A stretch of DNA of 64,000 nucleotides, taken from assembly GCF_027941955.1 (NCBI RefSeq), contig NZ_CP115960.1:1984001-2048000 (forward strand), in the 5' to 3' direction. Origin of the DNA: Sphingomonas sp. 7/4-4 (GTDB lineage Bacteria; Pseudomonadota; Alphaproteobacteria; Sphingomonadales; Sphingomonadaceae). The notes beneath the pieces were generated by a model. That model was given only the letters and a program-made list of their open reading frames with translations, was not told where the DNA came from and ran no database searches. Of the stretch, positions 19,739 through 30,130 are shown one piece after another. The translations under genes and the position numbers were made by a program. How positions within the stretch are numbered: position 1 is the first letter of the stretch; each line of letters begins with the position of its first letter.

Positions 19739-20878
19739 TCAGCTTCCCTTCCTGACATAACGATGGGGAACGAAGGGCATCTGGACGACCTCCGCGTGAT
19801 GGACTTTGCCGCGCTGGGCGAGCGTGATGCGCGTGCCGGGCATGGCGAGTGCGGTGGGCACATAGGCCATGGCGATCGGCTTCTGGACGGTCGGCGCGAA
19901 ACCGCCGCTGGTGACCTTGCCGACTTCGGTGCCCTCGGCATCGACCACCGCAGCGCCCTCGCGCACCGGCTGGCGGCCCTCGACGATCAGCCCGACGCGC
20001 TTGACGATCGGCCCCTGCTCCCGCTCGATCATGATCCGCGCATGGCCGGGGAAGCCGCCTTCTTCGCGGCGACGCTTCTTGAGCGCGAAGCCGAGAGCAG
20101 CGGAGACCGGCGTGGTCTCGGTATCGAGATCGTGGCCGTAGAGCGGCAGATCGGCCTCGAGCCGCAGCGAATCGCGTGCGCCCAGCCCAATGGGCTTGAC
20201 CTCGGCCTGCGCAGTGAGCGCATCCGCCAGCGCCACGGCGCCCTCGACCGGAACCGAAATTTCGAAGCCGTCCTCGCCGGTATAGCCCGAGCGGCTGATC
20301 CACAGGTCATGGCCCTGCCACGCAAATGCCGCGCCCTGCATGAAGACGAGATTCTCGACGCCTGGGATCACGCGCTGGAGCGCAGTCGCTGCCTCGGGTC
20401 CCTGGAGGGCGAGGAGGGCGTGGTCCTCCATATGGTTCATGCCGATCTCGTCGGGCAGGAACTCGCGGAAATGGGCGATGTCGTCCCATTTGCAGGCGCC
20501 GTTGACGACCATGTAAACGCTGCCGTCGTCCCGGCGCGTGAGCATCAAATCGTCGAGGATGCCGCCATTCTCTGCCATCAGCAGCGAATAGACCGGGTGG
20601 GAAAGCTTCGCGGCCTGGATGTCGGCAGGCATCAGCGCCTCGAGCGCGGCCTCGACGCCCTCGCCCGAAAAGGTGAGCTGGCCCATATGACTGACGTCGA
20701 ACAGCCCGGCATGCTCGCGCGTCCACAGATGCTCGGCCATGATGCCTTCATACTGGACGGGCATCTCATAGCCCGCGAACGGGACCATCCGCCCGCCCCG
20801 CGCACGGTGCCAGCTGTCGAGCGGCAGCTGCAGGAGTTCCAGCGCTTCTTCGCCGTCTTCGGTGGGGTCGTGGCTCAT
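19739..20878 (-). CDS. gcvT: Glycine cleavage system T protein (aminomethyltransferase)
   Basis: Tetrahydrofolate-dependent aminomethyltransferase releasing ammonia and methylene-THF from the H protein; 379 residues. Typical blocks: the N-terminal VPFAGYEMPVQY, FDVSHMGQL, the folate-site ISRSGYTGEDGFEI, and RDSLRLEADLPLYGHDLD. The start at 20878 (MSHDPTEDGEEA) is set by a weak GGAG site; a longer frame would enter the riboswitch leader. First gene of the operon, with about 70 bases between its start and the riboswitch. Confidence 0.94.
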   Translation of the reverse strand: MSHDPTEDGEEALELLQLPLDSWHRARGGRMVPFAGYEMPVQYEGIMAEHLWTREHAGLFDVSHMGQLTFSGEGVEAALEALMPADIQAAKLSHPVYSLLMAENGGILDDLMLTRRDDGSVYMVVNGACKWDDIAHFREFLPDEIGMNHMEDHALLALQGPEAATALQRVIPGVENLVFMQGAAFAWQGHDLWISRSGYTGEDGFEISVPVEGAVALADALTAQAEVKPIGLGARDSLRLEADLPLYGHDLDTETTPVSAALGFALKKRRREEGGFPGHARIMIEREQGPIVKRVGLIVEGRQPVREGAAVVDAEGTEVGKVTSGGFAPTVQKPIAMAYVPTALAMPGTRITLAQRGKVHHAEVVQMPFVPHRYVRKGS

Positions 20879-20945
20879 TCCGGATACTCCGCGCGACGCT
20901 GAACGAGATACTGAACCACGCACATTGCGCGGCAAAGTCCCTCGC

Positions 20946-21143
20946 CCCCTCTGTCACGGAACCTGAGAGCTTTCGCGCCACTCTCTTCAGAGAGCATCCG
21001 CTTACCCCTTCGGTGGCCGCCTCTTCGGCGGCGCTTTCCAGAGTGTCGTAGCGCGCGCGGTCCCTGGTGCCTGAGAGATTCCGGGGCGGTTGCTCCTTCG
21101 GCGGGCGGCCCTCGAAGGACCACCACTCTCCCGCGCGTGCCTA
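20946..21143 (-). promoter_or_regulatory. Tandem glycine riboswitch
   Basis: On the minus strand just upstream of gcvT, two glycine aptamers lie in series. The first shows GGAGAG, GCCGAAGGAGCAA and ATCTCTCAGGCA; the second ACTCTGGAAAGC, ACCGAAGGGGTAAGC and AGCTCTCAGGTTCCGTGACAGAGGG. These are the conserved cores of the gcvT RNA family, which turns on glycine cleavage genes when glycine is high. No strong terminator follows the second aptamer, so control may act at translation of gcvT. Confidence 0.92.
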
Positions 21144-21206
21144 TGCCGGTTGCCCGCCATCGACATACGCAGCCTTGGCCGCGCCGCCGAGGCGAGTCAA
21201 TCCGAG

Positions 21207-21884
21207 TCAGCGCGTGACGTTGTACTTCAGCTGATCCTCGGTGAGCTGGAAGCCGACCAGCGCCTCGAAAGTGGACGAGAGCACCGCCGAGCGGATCGCC
21301 GGATCGGCCAGCGGGTCCATCGCCGCGGCCTGATCGCCCGCCTTGCGCTTCTCGGTCAGCCGCTTGCGCACCTCCTCGGGAAGCGTCGCCGCCGCGCGAT
21401 CGATGCTGGCAGTGGCCTGCCCGGTGGTCTGCGCGCGAATCTGCCCGTCGGCAAAACGCACGGTCACCTGGCCTACCCGCTTGGCGGTGACCGAGGTCCC
21501 GCCGCGCACCACGGTGATGAAATAGGGCAAGGTCACATCGCGTGCCGGCCCGGGCTGGTTGCGGCGCGCGAGTATGTCGAAGGTCAGATTGGCCTGGATC
21601 TGCGGTCCGGTCTCGTCGCAGGTCGACTGGAGATTGGTGAGCACCGCAGTCACGTCGATCGCAGTCGCCTCGCGGCTGGTCGCCGGGTTGAACAAGGTGA
21701 CGTCGCCGGTGCCGGCGGGAACCCCGACATGCGGGCAGGCCGAGCGGACTGCGGAGATGCCGCCCTCGGTAATCTCGCCGGTGCGGGAGCAGCCGCCGGC
21801 GGCCAGCAGGATCATGGAGGGAACGGCGAGCTTGGCGAGCGACACGGGCGATACACCTTTCAGACGGAACAACGGGCCGCGCAC
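21207..21884 (-). CDS. Hypothetical secreted protein with lipoprotein-like signal
   Basis: A 225-residue protein with an N-terminal hydrophobic export signal (about 14-31) ending in LLAAGGCS, which resembles a lipobox though with Gly rather than Ser or Ala before Cys. The mature part has two more Cys (in SACPHVG and STCDETG), possibly a disulfide, and a soluble alpha/beta body with a Lys/Arg-rich segment ([11 protein letters not shown]) before the C-terminus. I recognise it only as a type common in sphingomonads, with no known role. It stands between the glycine riboswitch and the divergent ispH gene. Confidence 0.65.
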   Translation of the reverse strand: MRGPLFRLKGVSPVSLAKLAVPSMILLAAGGCSRTGEITEGGISAVRSACPHVGVPAGTGDVTLFNPATSREATAIDVTAVLTNLQSTCDETGPQIQANLTFDILARRNQPGPARDVTLPYFITVVRGGTSVTAKRVGQVTVRFADGQIRAQTTGQATASIDRAAATLPEEVRKRLTEKRKAGDQAAAMDPLADPAIRSAVLSSTFEALVGFQLTEDQLKYNVTR

Positions 21885-21961
21885 AAGCGAGGCCCGGAAA
21901 CGGCGGCACCATAGGAACCGCCTTTCGCCCGCGCAAGCAATCGCGTAGAGCCCGCTTCGCC

Positions 21962-22915
21962 ATGGACGCGACCGCCAAACCGCCGCTCGAACTGCTCATC
22001 GCCGCCCCGCGCGGCTTCTGCGCGGGCGTCGACCGCGCGATCCGCATCGTCGAGCTGGCGATCGAGAAATACGGCGCGCCGGTCTATGTGCGCCACGAGA
22101 TCGTCCACAACAAATATGTCGTCGACAGCCTCAAGGCGAAGGGCGCGATCTTCGTCGAGGAGCTGGACCAGGTGCCTGACGACGTGCCGGTGGTATTCTC
22201 GGCGCACGGCGTGCCCAAGGCGGTTCCCGCCAAGGCGGCCGAGCGCGGCCTCTCCTATCTCGATGCCACCTGCCCGCTGGTTTCGAAGGTCCACCGCCAG
22301 GCCGAACGGCTGGTCGCGTCGGGGCGGCACATATTGTTCATCGGCCATGCCGGGCATCCGGAGGTGATCGGCACCTTCGGCCAGGTGCCCGCGGGCACGA
22401 TGACCCTGGTCGAGACCGTATCGGATGCCGAAGCGGTCGCAGTCGGAGACCCCGAAAATCTCGCTTTCCTGACCCAGACGACTCTTTCCGTCGACGATAC
22501 GGCAGCAGTGCTCGCAGTGCTCAAGCGGCGCTTCCCCGCGATCCTCGCGCCCGGCGCCGACGACATCTGCTATGCGACGTCGAACCGCCAGAGCGCGGTC
22601 AAGGCGCTCGCCGAGCAAGTCGACATGGTGCTGGTGATCGGATCGCCCAAATCGTCCAATTCGATGCGGCTCGTCGAAGTGGCGGTGCGCAACGGGACCC
22701 GTTCGACGCTGATCCAGCGCGCCGACGATATCGACTTCGCCTGGTTCGAGGGCGTGCGCAAAGTCGGCATCACCGCCGGCGCCTCGGCGCCCGAATTGCT
22801 GGTGCGCGAGGTCGTCGAACGGATCGGAACGCGTTTCGAGGTGTCGGAGCGCGAAGTCGAGACGGTCGCCGAGAACATCGCCTTCAAGCTGCCCCGCGGC
22901 CTCGAAGCCGCCTGA
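21962..22915 (+). CDS. ispH: 4-hydroxy-3-methylbut-2-enyl diphosphate reductase
   Basis: Last enzyme of the MEP isoprenoid pathway, a [4Fe-4S] enzyme making IPP and DMAPP. The three cluster ligands are present: C20 (RGFCAGV), C104 (DATCPLV) and C203 ([10 protein letters not shown]); the catalytic Glu is in GHPE (E134). 317 residues, usual length. The window also holds dxs, the first enzyme of the same pathway, 39 kb away. The stop overlaps the thrB start by one base (TGATG). Confidence 0.95.
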   Translation: MDATAKPPLELLIAAPRGFCAGVDRAIRIVELAIEKYGAPVYVRHEIVHNKYVVDSLKAKGAIFVEELDQVPDDVPVVFSAHGVPKAVPAKAAERGLSYLDATCPLVSKVHRQAERLVASGRHILFIGHAGHPEVIGTFGQVPAGTMTLVETVSDAEAVAVGDPENLAFLTQTTLSVDDTAAVLAVLKRRFPAILAPGADDICYATSNRQSAVKALAEQVDMVLVIGSPKSSNSMRLVEVAVRNGTRSTLIQRADDIDFAWFEGVRKVGITAGASAPELLVREVVERIGTRFEVSEREVETVAENIAFKLPRGLEAA

Positions 22916-23871
22916 TGGCCGTCTATACGCAAGTCTCCGCCGAGGCATTGGCGGACTTCCTCGCGCGCTTTGACATGGGCGAACTCGCCTCGGCCAAGGG
23001 CATTGCCGAGGGCGTGGAGAATTCGAACTATCTGGTCGACACGACCAGGAGCCGCTTCATCCTGACCCTGTACGAGAAGCGCGTCTCGGCCGACGACCTG
23101 CCCTTCTTCCTCGCCTTGCTCGATCACCTCGCCGATCGCGGACTGCCGGTCCCGCCGGCCGTGCCCGACCGCGAAGGCCGGACGATCCACGAGATCGAGG
23201 GCCGCCCGGCGTGCCTGATCCAGTTCCTGTCGGGCGTTTCGGTCTCGCACCCCACACCGAAACAGGCGCGCGCCGCCGGCGCCGCGATGGGCCGAATGCA
23301 CGAGGCGCTGCGCGACTTCACGCTCGAACGCCCCAATTCGCTCGGCCCGGACGACTGGCGCCCGCTGTTCGAGCGGTGCGGCCGCGAAATGGACGCGATC
23401 CGGCCGGGCCTCTACGATCACGTGGACAAGGCTCTGGACAAATTGTTGGCAAGCTGGCCCCGCGATCTGCCGCGCGCCGCGATCCACGCCGACCTGTTTC
23501 CCGACAATGTGCTGATGCTCGGCGACCGTGTCACCGGGCTGATCGACTTCTATTTCGCCTGCACCGAAGTGCGCGCCTACGATCTGGCCGTGATGCACGG
23601 CGCCTGGGCGTTCGATGCGGCCGGCGCGCAATACGATGCCTCGGTCGGCGCGGGGCTGGTCGAAGGCTATGCGTCGAATTTCGAATTGCTGCCCGAGGAG
23701 CGCGCGGCGCTGCCGGTGCTGGCCGAAGGCGCGGCGATCCGCTTCTTCCTGACCCGCATGTGGGACTGGCTCAACACGCCCGCCGATGCGCTGGTGACGC
23801 GCAAGGATCCGCTCGCTTATCTGCGCCGGCTCGATTTCTATGCCGAGCAGGGAGCGGCGGTCTTCGCGTGA
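22915..23871 (+). CDS. thrB: Homoserine kinase (APH-fold type)
   Basis: Phosphorylates homoserine in threonine synthesis. The 318-residue protein belongs to the aminoglycoside-phosphotransferase-like homoserine kinases of proteobacteria, not the GHMP type. Visible: a phosphate-binding segment [11 protein letters not shown], the catalytic loop [11 protein letters not shown] (H-x-D-x4-N) and the metal-binding LIDFYFA. Its ATG overlaps the ispH stop by one base and its TGA overlaps the rnhA GTG, so ispH-thrB-rnhA are translationally coupled. Confidence 0.92.
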   Translation: MAVYTQVSAEALADFLARFDMGELASAKGIAEGVENSNYLVDTTRSRFILTLYEKRVSADDLPFFLALLDHLADRGLPVPPAVPDREGRTIHEIEGRPACLIQFLSGVSVSHPTPKQARAAGAAMGRMHEALRDFTLERPNSLGPDDWRPLFERCGREMDAIRPGLYDHVDKALDKLLASWPRDLPRAAIHADLFPDNVLMLGDRVTGLIDFYFACTEVRAYDLAVMHGAWAFDAAGAQYDASVGAGLVEGYASNFELLPEERAALPVLAEGAAIRFFLTRMWDWLNTPADALVTRKDPLAYLRRLDFYAEQGAAVFA

Positions 23872-24311
23872 CCGAGCTTCAGCATGTCGAGATCGCCACC
23901 GACGGCGCGTGCAAGGGCAATCCCGGGCGCGGCGGCTGGGGCGTCGTGCTGCGGATGGGCGGCGTCGAGAAGGAAATGTCGGGCGGCGAGCCGCACTCCA
24001 CCAACAACCGCATGGAACTGATGGCAGCGATTCAGGGGTTGAAGGCGCTCAAGCGCCCATGCCGCGTCACGCTGTCGACCGACAGCCGCTACGTGATGGA
24101 CGGCCTCACCAAATGGATTCACGGCTGGCTCAAGAACGGCTGGCGGACCTCTGACAAGAAGCCGGTCAAGAATGCCGATCTGTGGCAGGAACTGCTCGCG
24201 GCCTCGAAGCCGCACCGAGTCGAATGGGTGTGGGTGAAGGGCCATGCCGGCCACCCCGATAACGAGCGCGCCGACAAGCTCGCCAGCGAGGCCGCACTCG
24301 CGCAGCGCTGA
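23868..24311 (+). CDS. rnhA: Ribonuclease HI
   Basis: Degrades RNA in RNA-DNA hybrids, 147 residues. The four acidic catalytic residues are visible: D12 ([11 protein letters not shown]), E50 (NNRMELMA), D72 (STDSRYV) and D136 (NERADKLA), with His126 in KGHAGHP. The start GTG at 23868 overlaps the thrB stop (GTGA). The ispH-thrB-rnhA order is frequent in alphaproteobacteria. Confidence 0.94.
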   Translation: MTELQHVEIATDGACKGNPGRGGWGVVLRMGGVEKEMSGGEPHSTNNRMELMAAIQGLKALKRPCRVTLSTDSRYVMDGLTKWIHGWLKNGWRTSDKKPVKNADLWQELLAASKPHRVEWVWVKGHAGHPDNERADKLASEAALAQR

Positions 24312-24345
24312 AGGCTGATCGTCCGCGCGCTTCCTCCGGACACAC

Positions 24346-24561
24346 TCATCGCCGTCGTCGCGACGTGAGCGAAGCCCAGAGCACGATGGCCAGGAGCAGG
24401 ACCAAGGCCGAGGCCATCACGCCGAGTTGGGCGGAGTGCAGCTCCTGCGCGACCGAAATCGCGATCTGGATGAGGATGAGCAGGCCCACGAGCCCCAGCA
24501 ACGCCCAACCGAAATATGCCCTGTGTTTCGCAGCCAAGTTCTGGGCCTTCTGCTGAGGCAA
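24346..24561 (-). CDS. Hypothetical small two-helix membrane protein
   Basis: A 71-residue protein with two clear membrane helices (about 17-38 and 45-65), a basic C-terminus (LTSRRRR) and a short polar N-terminus (MPQQKAQNLAAKHRAY). Convergent with rnhA, 34 bases away. The family is not recognised. Codon use and hydrophobic pattern favour a real gene over chance, but there is no further support. Confidence 0.5.
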   Translation of the reverse strand: MPQQKAQNLAAKHRAYFGWALLGLVGLLILIQIAISVAQELHSAQLGVMASALVLLLAIVLWASLTSRRRR

Positions 24562-24693
24562 GGCTTCCGCGGCCCCCGGAGCAGTGTCCCCTCAGCCCTG
24601 AGACACCGGCGGCGGGAAATCCTCGCCGCGAACGGCGAGCGGCGGAGTTGGGGCGCCCCCGCAAGGGGAAACGGCGGCGCCCAGGGCGGCCGC

Positions 24694-25517
24694 TCAGAAG
24701 TTGTAGCTGAAGAACGCGATGCCATAGGGCTGCGTCTTCCGCTTGACGATCGGGCTGTCCTTGACATCGCCCAGCAGCGTCGTGACGCCGCCCACCACGC
24801 CCACGCCGATCCGGTCGGTCAGGCGATATTGGAGGCCGAGATCCGCCTTCGCATCGATGAAACCGCTTCCCGCGCGAAATTGCGGGAGCCCCGATGCCAG
24901 CGATTGCTGCGACGTTACGCCGAAATAGCGGTTATTGTGCTTCTGGTCGCCATAGGTCGTCCCGATCGACGGATTGAGCGTCAGTTTCTCGCTGATCATC
25001 ACCGGATAAGACAGGCTCGCGTCGACGAGGAAGCCCTTGGTGCTGCCGGCGAGGATCTTGGTGCCGCCGAGGGTGGCCTCGAACCCGAATTGGCGGAACT
25101 TCACGAAGCCGCGCCCGCCGAGCCCCAGCGAAAGCTTGCCGATGCCCGGCGGCGCATCCTTCGCGCGATATCCGACCGCGGGCGTGAGGCCGACGCCCAC
25201 CGTGACGCTCTCGCTGTCGAAGAGATTGGCGCCGATGCCGTCTTGGAAGTTGACGAAGAAACGGTCGAACTGGATGTCGATCGCCGGGAGCGGCTGGAAG
25301 CGGTATTTATCCGATCCCTGATATGCCGGCATATAGGCCCCGCCGATCCCGATCGAGATGTGATCGCCGCCTTCTCTTGGCCTTCGGCCTGGACCGGCAC
25401 CGCAGCCTCCGCTTCCGCCGGAATCGTCGCTTGCGCCAACGCCGCGTCGGACCAGAAGAACAGCGGCACCGCCAGGATCGCCGCAACGCCACCGCACATC
25501 ATCTTTATAAAATTCAT
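24694..25517 (-). CDS. MipA/OmpV-family outer-membrane protein (frameshifted at about 25371)
   Basis: Outer-membrane barrel of the MipA/OmpV type, about 274 residues. The signal peptide is MNFIKMMCGGVAAILAVPLF and onward to ALA at about residue 26. The mature part has family blocks: GIGGAYMPAYQGSDKYRFQPLP, DIQFDRFFVNFQDGIGANLF and a C-terminal aromatic residue (FFSYNF) fit for barrel assembly. One G is probably missing at 25370-25373, within a GGCGGCG stretch; restoring it links the signal peptide half to the barrel half. MipA was described as a murein-hydrolase scaffold in E. coli, while many relatives are simple porins. Confidence 0.8.
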
Positions 25518-25551
25518 GGATAATCCCACCAAATTGAGTGTTTCTGTGAGT

Positions 25552-25920
25552 TCAGTTCCAGCGAACCGCCGGGAAGCAGCTTCCATCGAAGATGAAGAGA
25601 TTCCTCTCGGCCCTGGGCCGCGCGCGCCGGTGCTGCCGCGCCGGATCGACAAGGTCGTCGATCTCTTCGATTTTCCGGGGACCGAAGCCCGCTTCGCCGA
25701 GCCGCGCACGCTCGTCTTCGACTCGGGCAGCGCCGCGGACCCGGCAGAGGATTGCGTAACGCCGCAGCGCCTCGAGCCGCGGATTGGCGAGCGGCAAAGG
25801 GCCGGTCGACAATCCGAAGATCCAGCCGCGCTTGCGGCTTCCGGACCGCAGGCTCGAGACGGGATCCTTGCGCGACAAGGCGATCACCGCCCTTTCGAGC
25901 GGCGTCAGTTCTTCGGACAT
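25552..25920 (-). CDS. Hypothetical protein
   Basis: A 122-residue soluble protein of unknown family. The start at 25920 follows AAGGAG. The N-terminal part TPLERAVIALSRKDPVSSL may be a helix-turn-helix-like fold, followed by a basic stretch (RSGSRKRGWIFGL) and a Glu/Arg-rich middle. It lies just upstream of the MipA-like gene on the same strand (34-base gap), so the two may share a promoter. No signal peptide and no membrane helix. No function is proposed. Confidence 0.5.
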   Translation of the reverse strand: MSEELTPLERAVIALSRKDPVSSLRSGSRKRGWIFGLSTGPLPLANPRLEALRRYAILCRVRGAARVEDERARLGEAGFGPRKIEEIDDLVDPARQHRRARPRAERNLFIFDGSCFPAVRWN

Positions 25921-26061
25921 CAGGGCTTTCTCCTTCCTGCCCTGAGACACCGACAGGTCGAAGGACCCTCACCAAAAAATTGGCCGGGCGTTTTCGTGCC
26001 AATGCGGAAGGTAAGCGCGCCTGCCAACCAACAGGTTACGCAGCCAGCACCTTACCGGCGC

Positions 26062-28420
26062 TCAGAAGCGCGCGTCGAATCCCAGCCTTACGGTCCGCGG
26101 CCGCAGCGGCGTGATTTGGTTCTGACGACTTAGTCCGAAGGGATTGCCGAACGCGAAGGTGTTCGCGCGCGCATCGCCGATATTGGAGACGTCCAGTGAG
26201 ATGCCGAAGCGCGGGAAATCAATCCGGGCGCCGATCGCGCTGGTGAGATACTGCCCTTGCGTCACGTTCAGGGGCGGAGTCGCTCCCAGATGCGATTGGC
26301 CGACATAATGCGCCGAAGCCTCGCTTGTCAGCGTCACGTCGCGTGCCAGCTCGAACCGCCACTGGCTGCCGATCCGCACTCCGTCCTGGGGAATGTTCGG
26401 CAGCGTGATCGAAGATGCATTCGCTACCGCCGTCTCCGTTCCAATCAGATTGGTATAATTGAAGAAGCCGGAAGCCGTCAGCGTCCACATTGGCGAGGCG
26501 CGCCAGGTGATCTCGCCGTCCAGCCCATAGATCCTGCCGCTGCCGATATTGGCAGTGGCGGGAAGACCCGAACTGTCGACGAGATCCGCCTGAACATGGT
26601 TCCAGTCGACGGCAAAGAGGGCGGCGCGGAGCGATAACCGGTCTCGCGCAGTGTCTCGCCAGCGAATGCCGAGCTCGGTCTGGCTCAGATCGTCCGCCTC
26701 GAACTGCTGGCTCTGCGTGGCCGACCCTGAGGCCACCGCGAAACCTCCGGGACGAAATCCCTGCTGATAATGGAGGAAGACCGACAGCGACGGCGACATA
26801 TGCCAGTCGAGCGCGGCGCTTCCCGCGAAACGCACTCGCGCTTGCGACGATTCCTCGTCTCCGCCGCGGACGTCGTCGAGCAGCTTTCCCGCGCCGTCGG
26901 ACACGGTCACTCGCCCGCCGCCGGTCAGGGTCAGTGACGAAGCGATCGGATAGGAGGCTTGCCCGAAGACGGAGAACTCCACTTGCCGATTGCGCACGCC
27001 CGCAATCTGCCCCGGATCGTCGGGAGAGCCCAGGAAACGCGAAAGGCGGCTCACGCTGTAGATCCCCGACATGCCGGCGACCCAGGAGTCCGCCGCCCAC
27101 CGCCCGAAAGCCGCGTCTCGTTCGAGAGGAGCGCGATATTGTTCTTCTCTTCGAAGCGCCGGGGCGACGTCGTGCCGTCGGAGCCGGTCGCATCGAATAC
27201 CGAAATCAGATCGTGCCAGACGAGCGATGTCGTCGTGACGAGTTCGCTGCTTCCGAGCACCGGGCGCCGCGCGGTGACATAAGCGAGGCGGTAATCGTTT
27301 CGGAACGGCTGCGCGAGGGCATTGCTGCGCTCGAGCGGCGGATCGCCGCGCAACGTATATTGCCCGTCGTCGGTTTTGATATTCTGGACCACCGAGCCAA
27401 GGTCGATTGTCCATCCCGCCAGGTCTTCCACACGGAACGTCAGGCGTTGGCCGAAGCTCAGGCTGTCGTTGATGTCGCGCAGATTTCGCGACGGATCGTC
27501 GATATAGCCGGGCTCGCGCATGCCATAGACGACGAGGCGCAGCGCCATCCGGCCCTTGGCGAGCGGCAGGTTGAACATCGCAGCGGCGTCGCCTCCTGTT
27601 CCGCCGAAGCGCGTCGCGCTGGCCCCGATGGACGCAGTCGCATAGGTCTCCGTGCTGTCGGGGAGATTGGGAACGAGCCGCACCACCCCTCCCAGCGAGC
27701 CGGCGCCGTACAGGGTGCCCTGCGGGCCGGCGAGTATCTCCACCCGCTTGAGGTCATAGAGATTCAGGTCGGGATCCGGCGCATTATAATTGAGCCGTGC
27801 ATCACCCCAATATTGCCCCACGGTCGCCTGGGTGGGCCCATTGAAGCTGCTGTCGGAGATGCCGCGCACATAGAGTTTGTTGCGGCCGCGGCCGAGATTG
27901 GTCGAGCTGAGCGTCGGCAGCGTCTCGGTGAGAGCGGCCGTTCCTCTCGCTCCGTTGCGCGAAAGCCAGGCCGGCTCGAAATCGATTATCTTGGCCGAAC
28001 CCGGATAGTTGTCGAGCAGCATGTTCTGCTTGCTGGCCGTGACGACGATCTCTTCCGGCTCGGCGCGCGGTTCGGGTATTTCGACGATGGCCGGCTTCTG
28101 CCTGACCGGGAGGGGCTTCACCCGCGCCCTGATGATCCTGACGGTGACCTTGTCGTAGAACACGGCCTCGGCGCCGGTTCCCCGCAACGCCCGCTCCAGC
28201 GCGGCGCGCACGGAAAAATTGCCGCGCACTCCGGGGAGAGGCGCCCTGCGAGCTCGGGATCGGTGACGGCGACGGTGATCCCCGCCTTCGCTCCGATCGC
28301 GGCCGCCACCTGGCCGAGCGGACCCGGCGCGATATTGAACGTCTCTGCCCGGGCGGCACCGGCCGCGCCGAGGCCGAACGCGATCGCGACGATGGCCGCC
28401 GCCCGCTTATTGCCCCGCAC
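26062..28420 (-). CDS. TonB-dependent receptor with STN signalling domain (two frame breaks)
   Basis: Outer-membrane transducer of the FecA kind, about 786 residues. Signal peptide to about residue 25 (GAARA), then a secretin/TonB short N-terminal (STN) domain (ETFNIAPGPLGQVAAAIGAKAG and onward to about residue 100), a TonB box region EEIVVTASKQN, the plug with LYVRGI and GAGSLGGVVRLV, and a 22-strand-type barrel ending in RLGFDARF. The STN domain means that it signals to the FecR protein encoded immediately upstream. Two single-base deletions are needed to read the gene, at about 28231-28235 and 27100-27108, both in G/C runs. The ligand is unknown; iron chelates or carbohydrates are the usual choices. 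Confidence 0.85.
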
Positions 28421-29370
28421 TGCCGACCGGTTTCATGATCCACCCGCCCGCTTCCTTCTCCAGGCGCACGTTCAGGGCAAGCTGGAGGCGCCGCAGCTGT
28501 TCGGGGCCGCTGCCATCCAGCATGATCGTTCCCGAAAAGGGCCGATCGGCGATGCCGGGCGCTGCCGTGATGGGCACCTCCATGCTACGGCTCAGATCGG
28601 CCGCGACTCGCGACAGCGGGGCGGCGGAATAGACCAGCGAGCCGGTCTTCCAAGAGCCAACGCGCTCGGCCGGAACGCGCGTTACTTCGACGCCGTCCGC
28701 GGTCTCCCGGTCGACCAGTGCCTGGCCGGCGTCGAGGGACACCGCGCCCTGTCCGGGATTGTAGAGAACCTTTCCCTCGGCCACCGCCACCCGGACTTCG
28801 CCGGTCTCATGGACGACGTTGAACACCGTTCCCGCGTCCTCGACCAAATTGTCGCCGACTTCGAGCCGGAAGGGCCTGGCGCTGTCGTGCCGGACCTGAA
28901 AAAGCGCCTCCTTTTGTCAGCGAAGCGAAACGGGGATCCTTGCGGTCGAAGGTCATGCGCGTCGCGCCGTTCAGCGTGATTTGCGTGGCCGGATCGAGCT
29001 GAACCACCTGCCGCTCGCCGGGACGCGTGGCTACTTCGTATCGGCTCGATTCCGCCTGCGGCAGCAACAGGAACGCGGCCGCGACCGAAGCTGCGAGCCC
29101 GCCGCCCGCAAGGCCCCAGCGCCACCCGCGGCGCGCCGGCTGCTCGGGTTGCTCCTCGGCATCGTTCGCGACCTCGCGGATGACGACATGCGGCAGCAGC
29201 GGCTCGATCGCGAGATCGGCCTGCTCGATCGCATCATAGGCGACCGCATGGCGCGGATCTTCCGCGAGCCATTCGGCGAATCCCTCCCAAATTGCGTCGT
29301 CGCCGTCGCGTAGCCTGATGTGCCACTCGATCGCGCGCGCCTCGATGCTGTCCGGCGACTCAGCTGGCAT
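28407..29370 (-). CDS. FecR-family anti-sigma factor / signal transducer (frameshifted at about 28902)
   Basis: Inner-membrane regulator of about 320 residues. Domains: N-terminal DUF4880 (RAIEWHIRLRDGDD...FAEWLAEDPRHAVAYDAIE, about 10-50), one membrane helix (about 80-98, WGLAGGGLAASVAAAFLLL), a periplasmic FecR domain (EVATRPGERQVVQLD to DAGQALVDRE) and a C-terminal STN-interacting region (DLSRSMEVPI... LNVRLEKEAGGW). The start at 29370 overlaps the sigma-factor stop by 11 bases and has AGAGG upstream. A frame break at 28899-28906 joins KGGA to LFQVRHD. Its 3' end overlaps the receptor start by 14 bases. Confidence 0.85.
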
Positions 29371-29926
29371 GGCGGCCTCTTTCCCCTGTGAGACTCCGCC
29401 GACCCGGATGATCCTCATTCAACCGAAGCTTCGCCGCCGAGATCGCTTCATAGGCGCGCGCGAGATGCTTTTCGACTGCGCTGACGCTGATGCCGAGCGC
29501 CCCGGCTATCGCCCGTTGCGGTTCTCCATCGATCCGAAAGCGACGGAAGATCATTCGCGTTCGTTCCGGCAGGCCATCCAGGATCCGCTGGAGGATTTCC
29601 AGCTGCTCCCTGGCGATGAGTTCGGTCTCGATCGACGGCTGGTCGTCCGCTTCACCGCCGCCGCCGTGCGCGCTCACCCAATCCTCCTCGCGGCGCTCAC
29701 GCCGCCCGGCGGTGCGACGATGCAGCAGGAAATGGTTGTTGGTCATCTTGTAGAGATAGGCGCGCGGCTGCGCGATCGGTCCGGACCGCTCGGCCAGCAG
29801 CTTGATGTTCACATCCTGAAGCACGTCCTCCGCCTCGTCCGGCGACGCGCCGCGGGTCTGGAGGAAGCGTGCCAAGGCCGGCCGCAATTCCGCGAACAGG
29901 GGAATGAGACCGCCGCCATTCAACAT
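29360..29926 (-). CDS. ECF sigma factor, FecI-like
   Basis: Extracytoplasmic-function sigma factor of about 188 residues. Region 2 (LFAELRPALARFLQTRGASPDEAEDVLQDVNIKLL) binds the -10 element and core enzyme; region 4 (ILDGLPERTRMIFRRFRIDGEPQRAIAGALGISVSAVEKHLARAYEAI) has the HTH for the -35. The pair with FecR and an STN receptor downstream makes a standard cell-surface signalling set. The ATG at 29926 is taken as start because region 2 begins soon after; a frame open to 30028 would add 34 low-complexity residues and cannot be excluded. Confidence 0.83.
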   Translation of the reverse strand: MLNGGGLIPLFAELRPALARFLQTRGASPDEAEDVLQDVNIKLLAERSGPIAQPRAYLYKMTNNHFLLHRRTAGRRERREEDWVSAHGGGGEADDQPSIETELIAREQLEILQRILDGLPERTRMIFRRFRIDGEPQRAIAGALGISVSAVEKHLARAYEAISAAKLRLNEDHPGRRSLTGERGRHAS

Positions 29927-30130
29927 TTCATGCGCACATTCGGCTTTCGGCAGCGACAGTCGATGGACGCCCGATCCTTGCCCACTCGATCGCATCGATA
30001 CCCGCCGGGACATCGATGATGGCATCACGCAATGCTCTATTGCATCGCTACCGGAACAACGTCAACGCCGCCTCCCGGCCGCGGAGGCAGACGAATGAAA
30101 CGTCATCGCGCGCTCCATGCGCGCCGGGTC

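Noticed and set aside
24596..25952. Direct repeat CCCTGAGACACCG at 24596-24608 and 25940-25952 flanking the MipA-like and hypothetical genes
   Set aside because: A 13-base match is expected by chance in 64 kb of GC-rich DNA; no integrase, inverted ends or composition shift goes with it.
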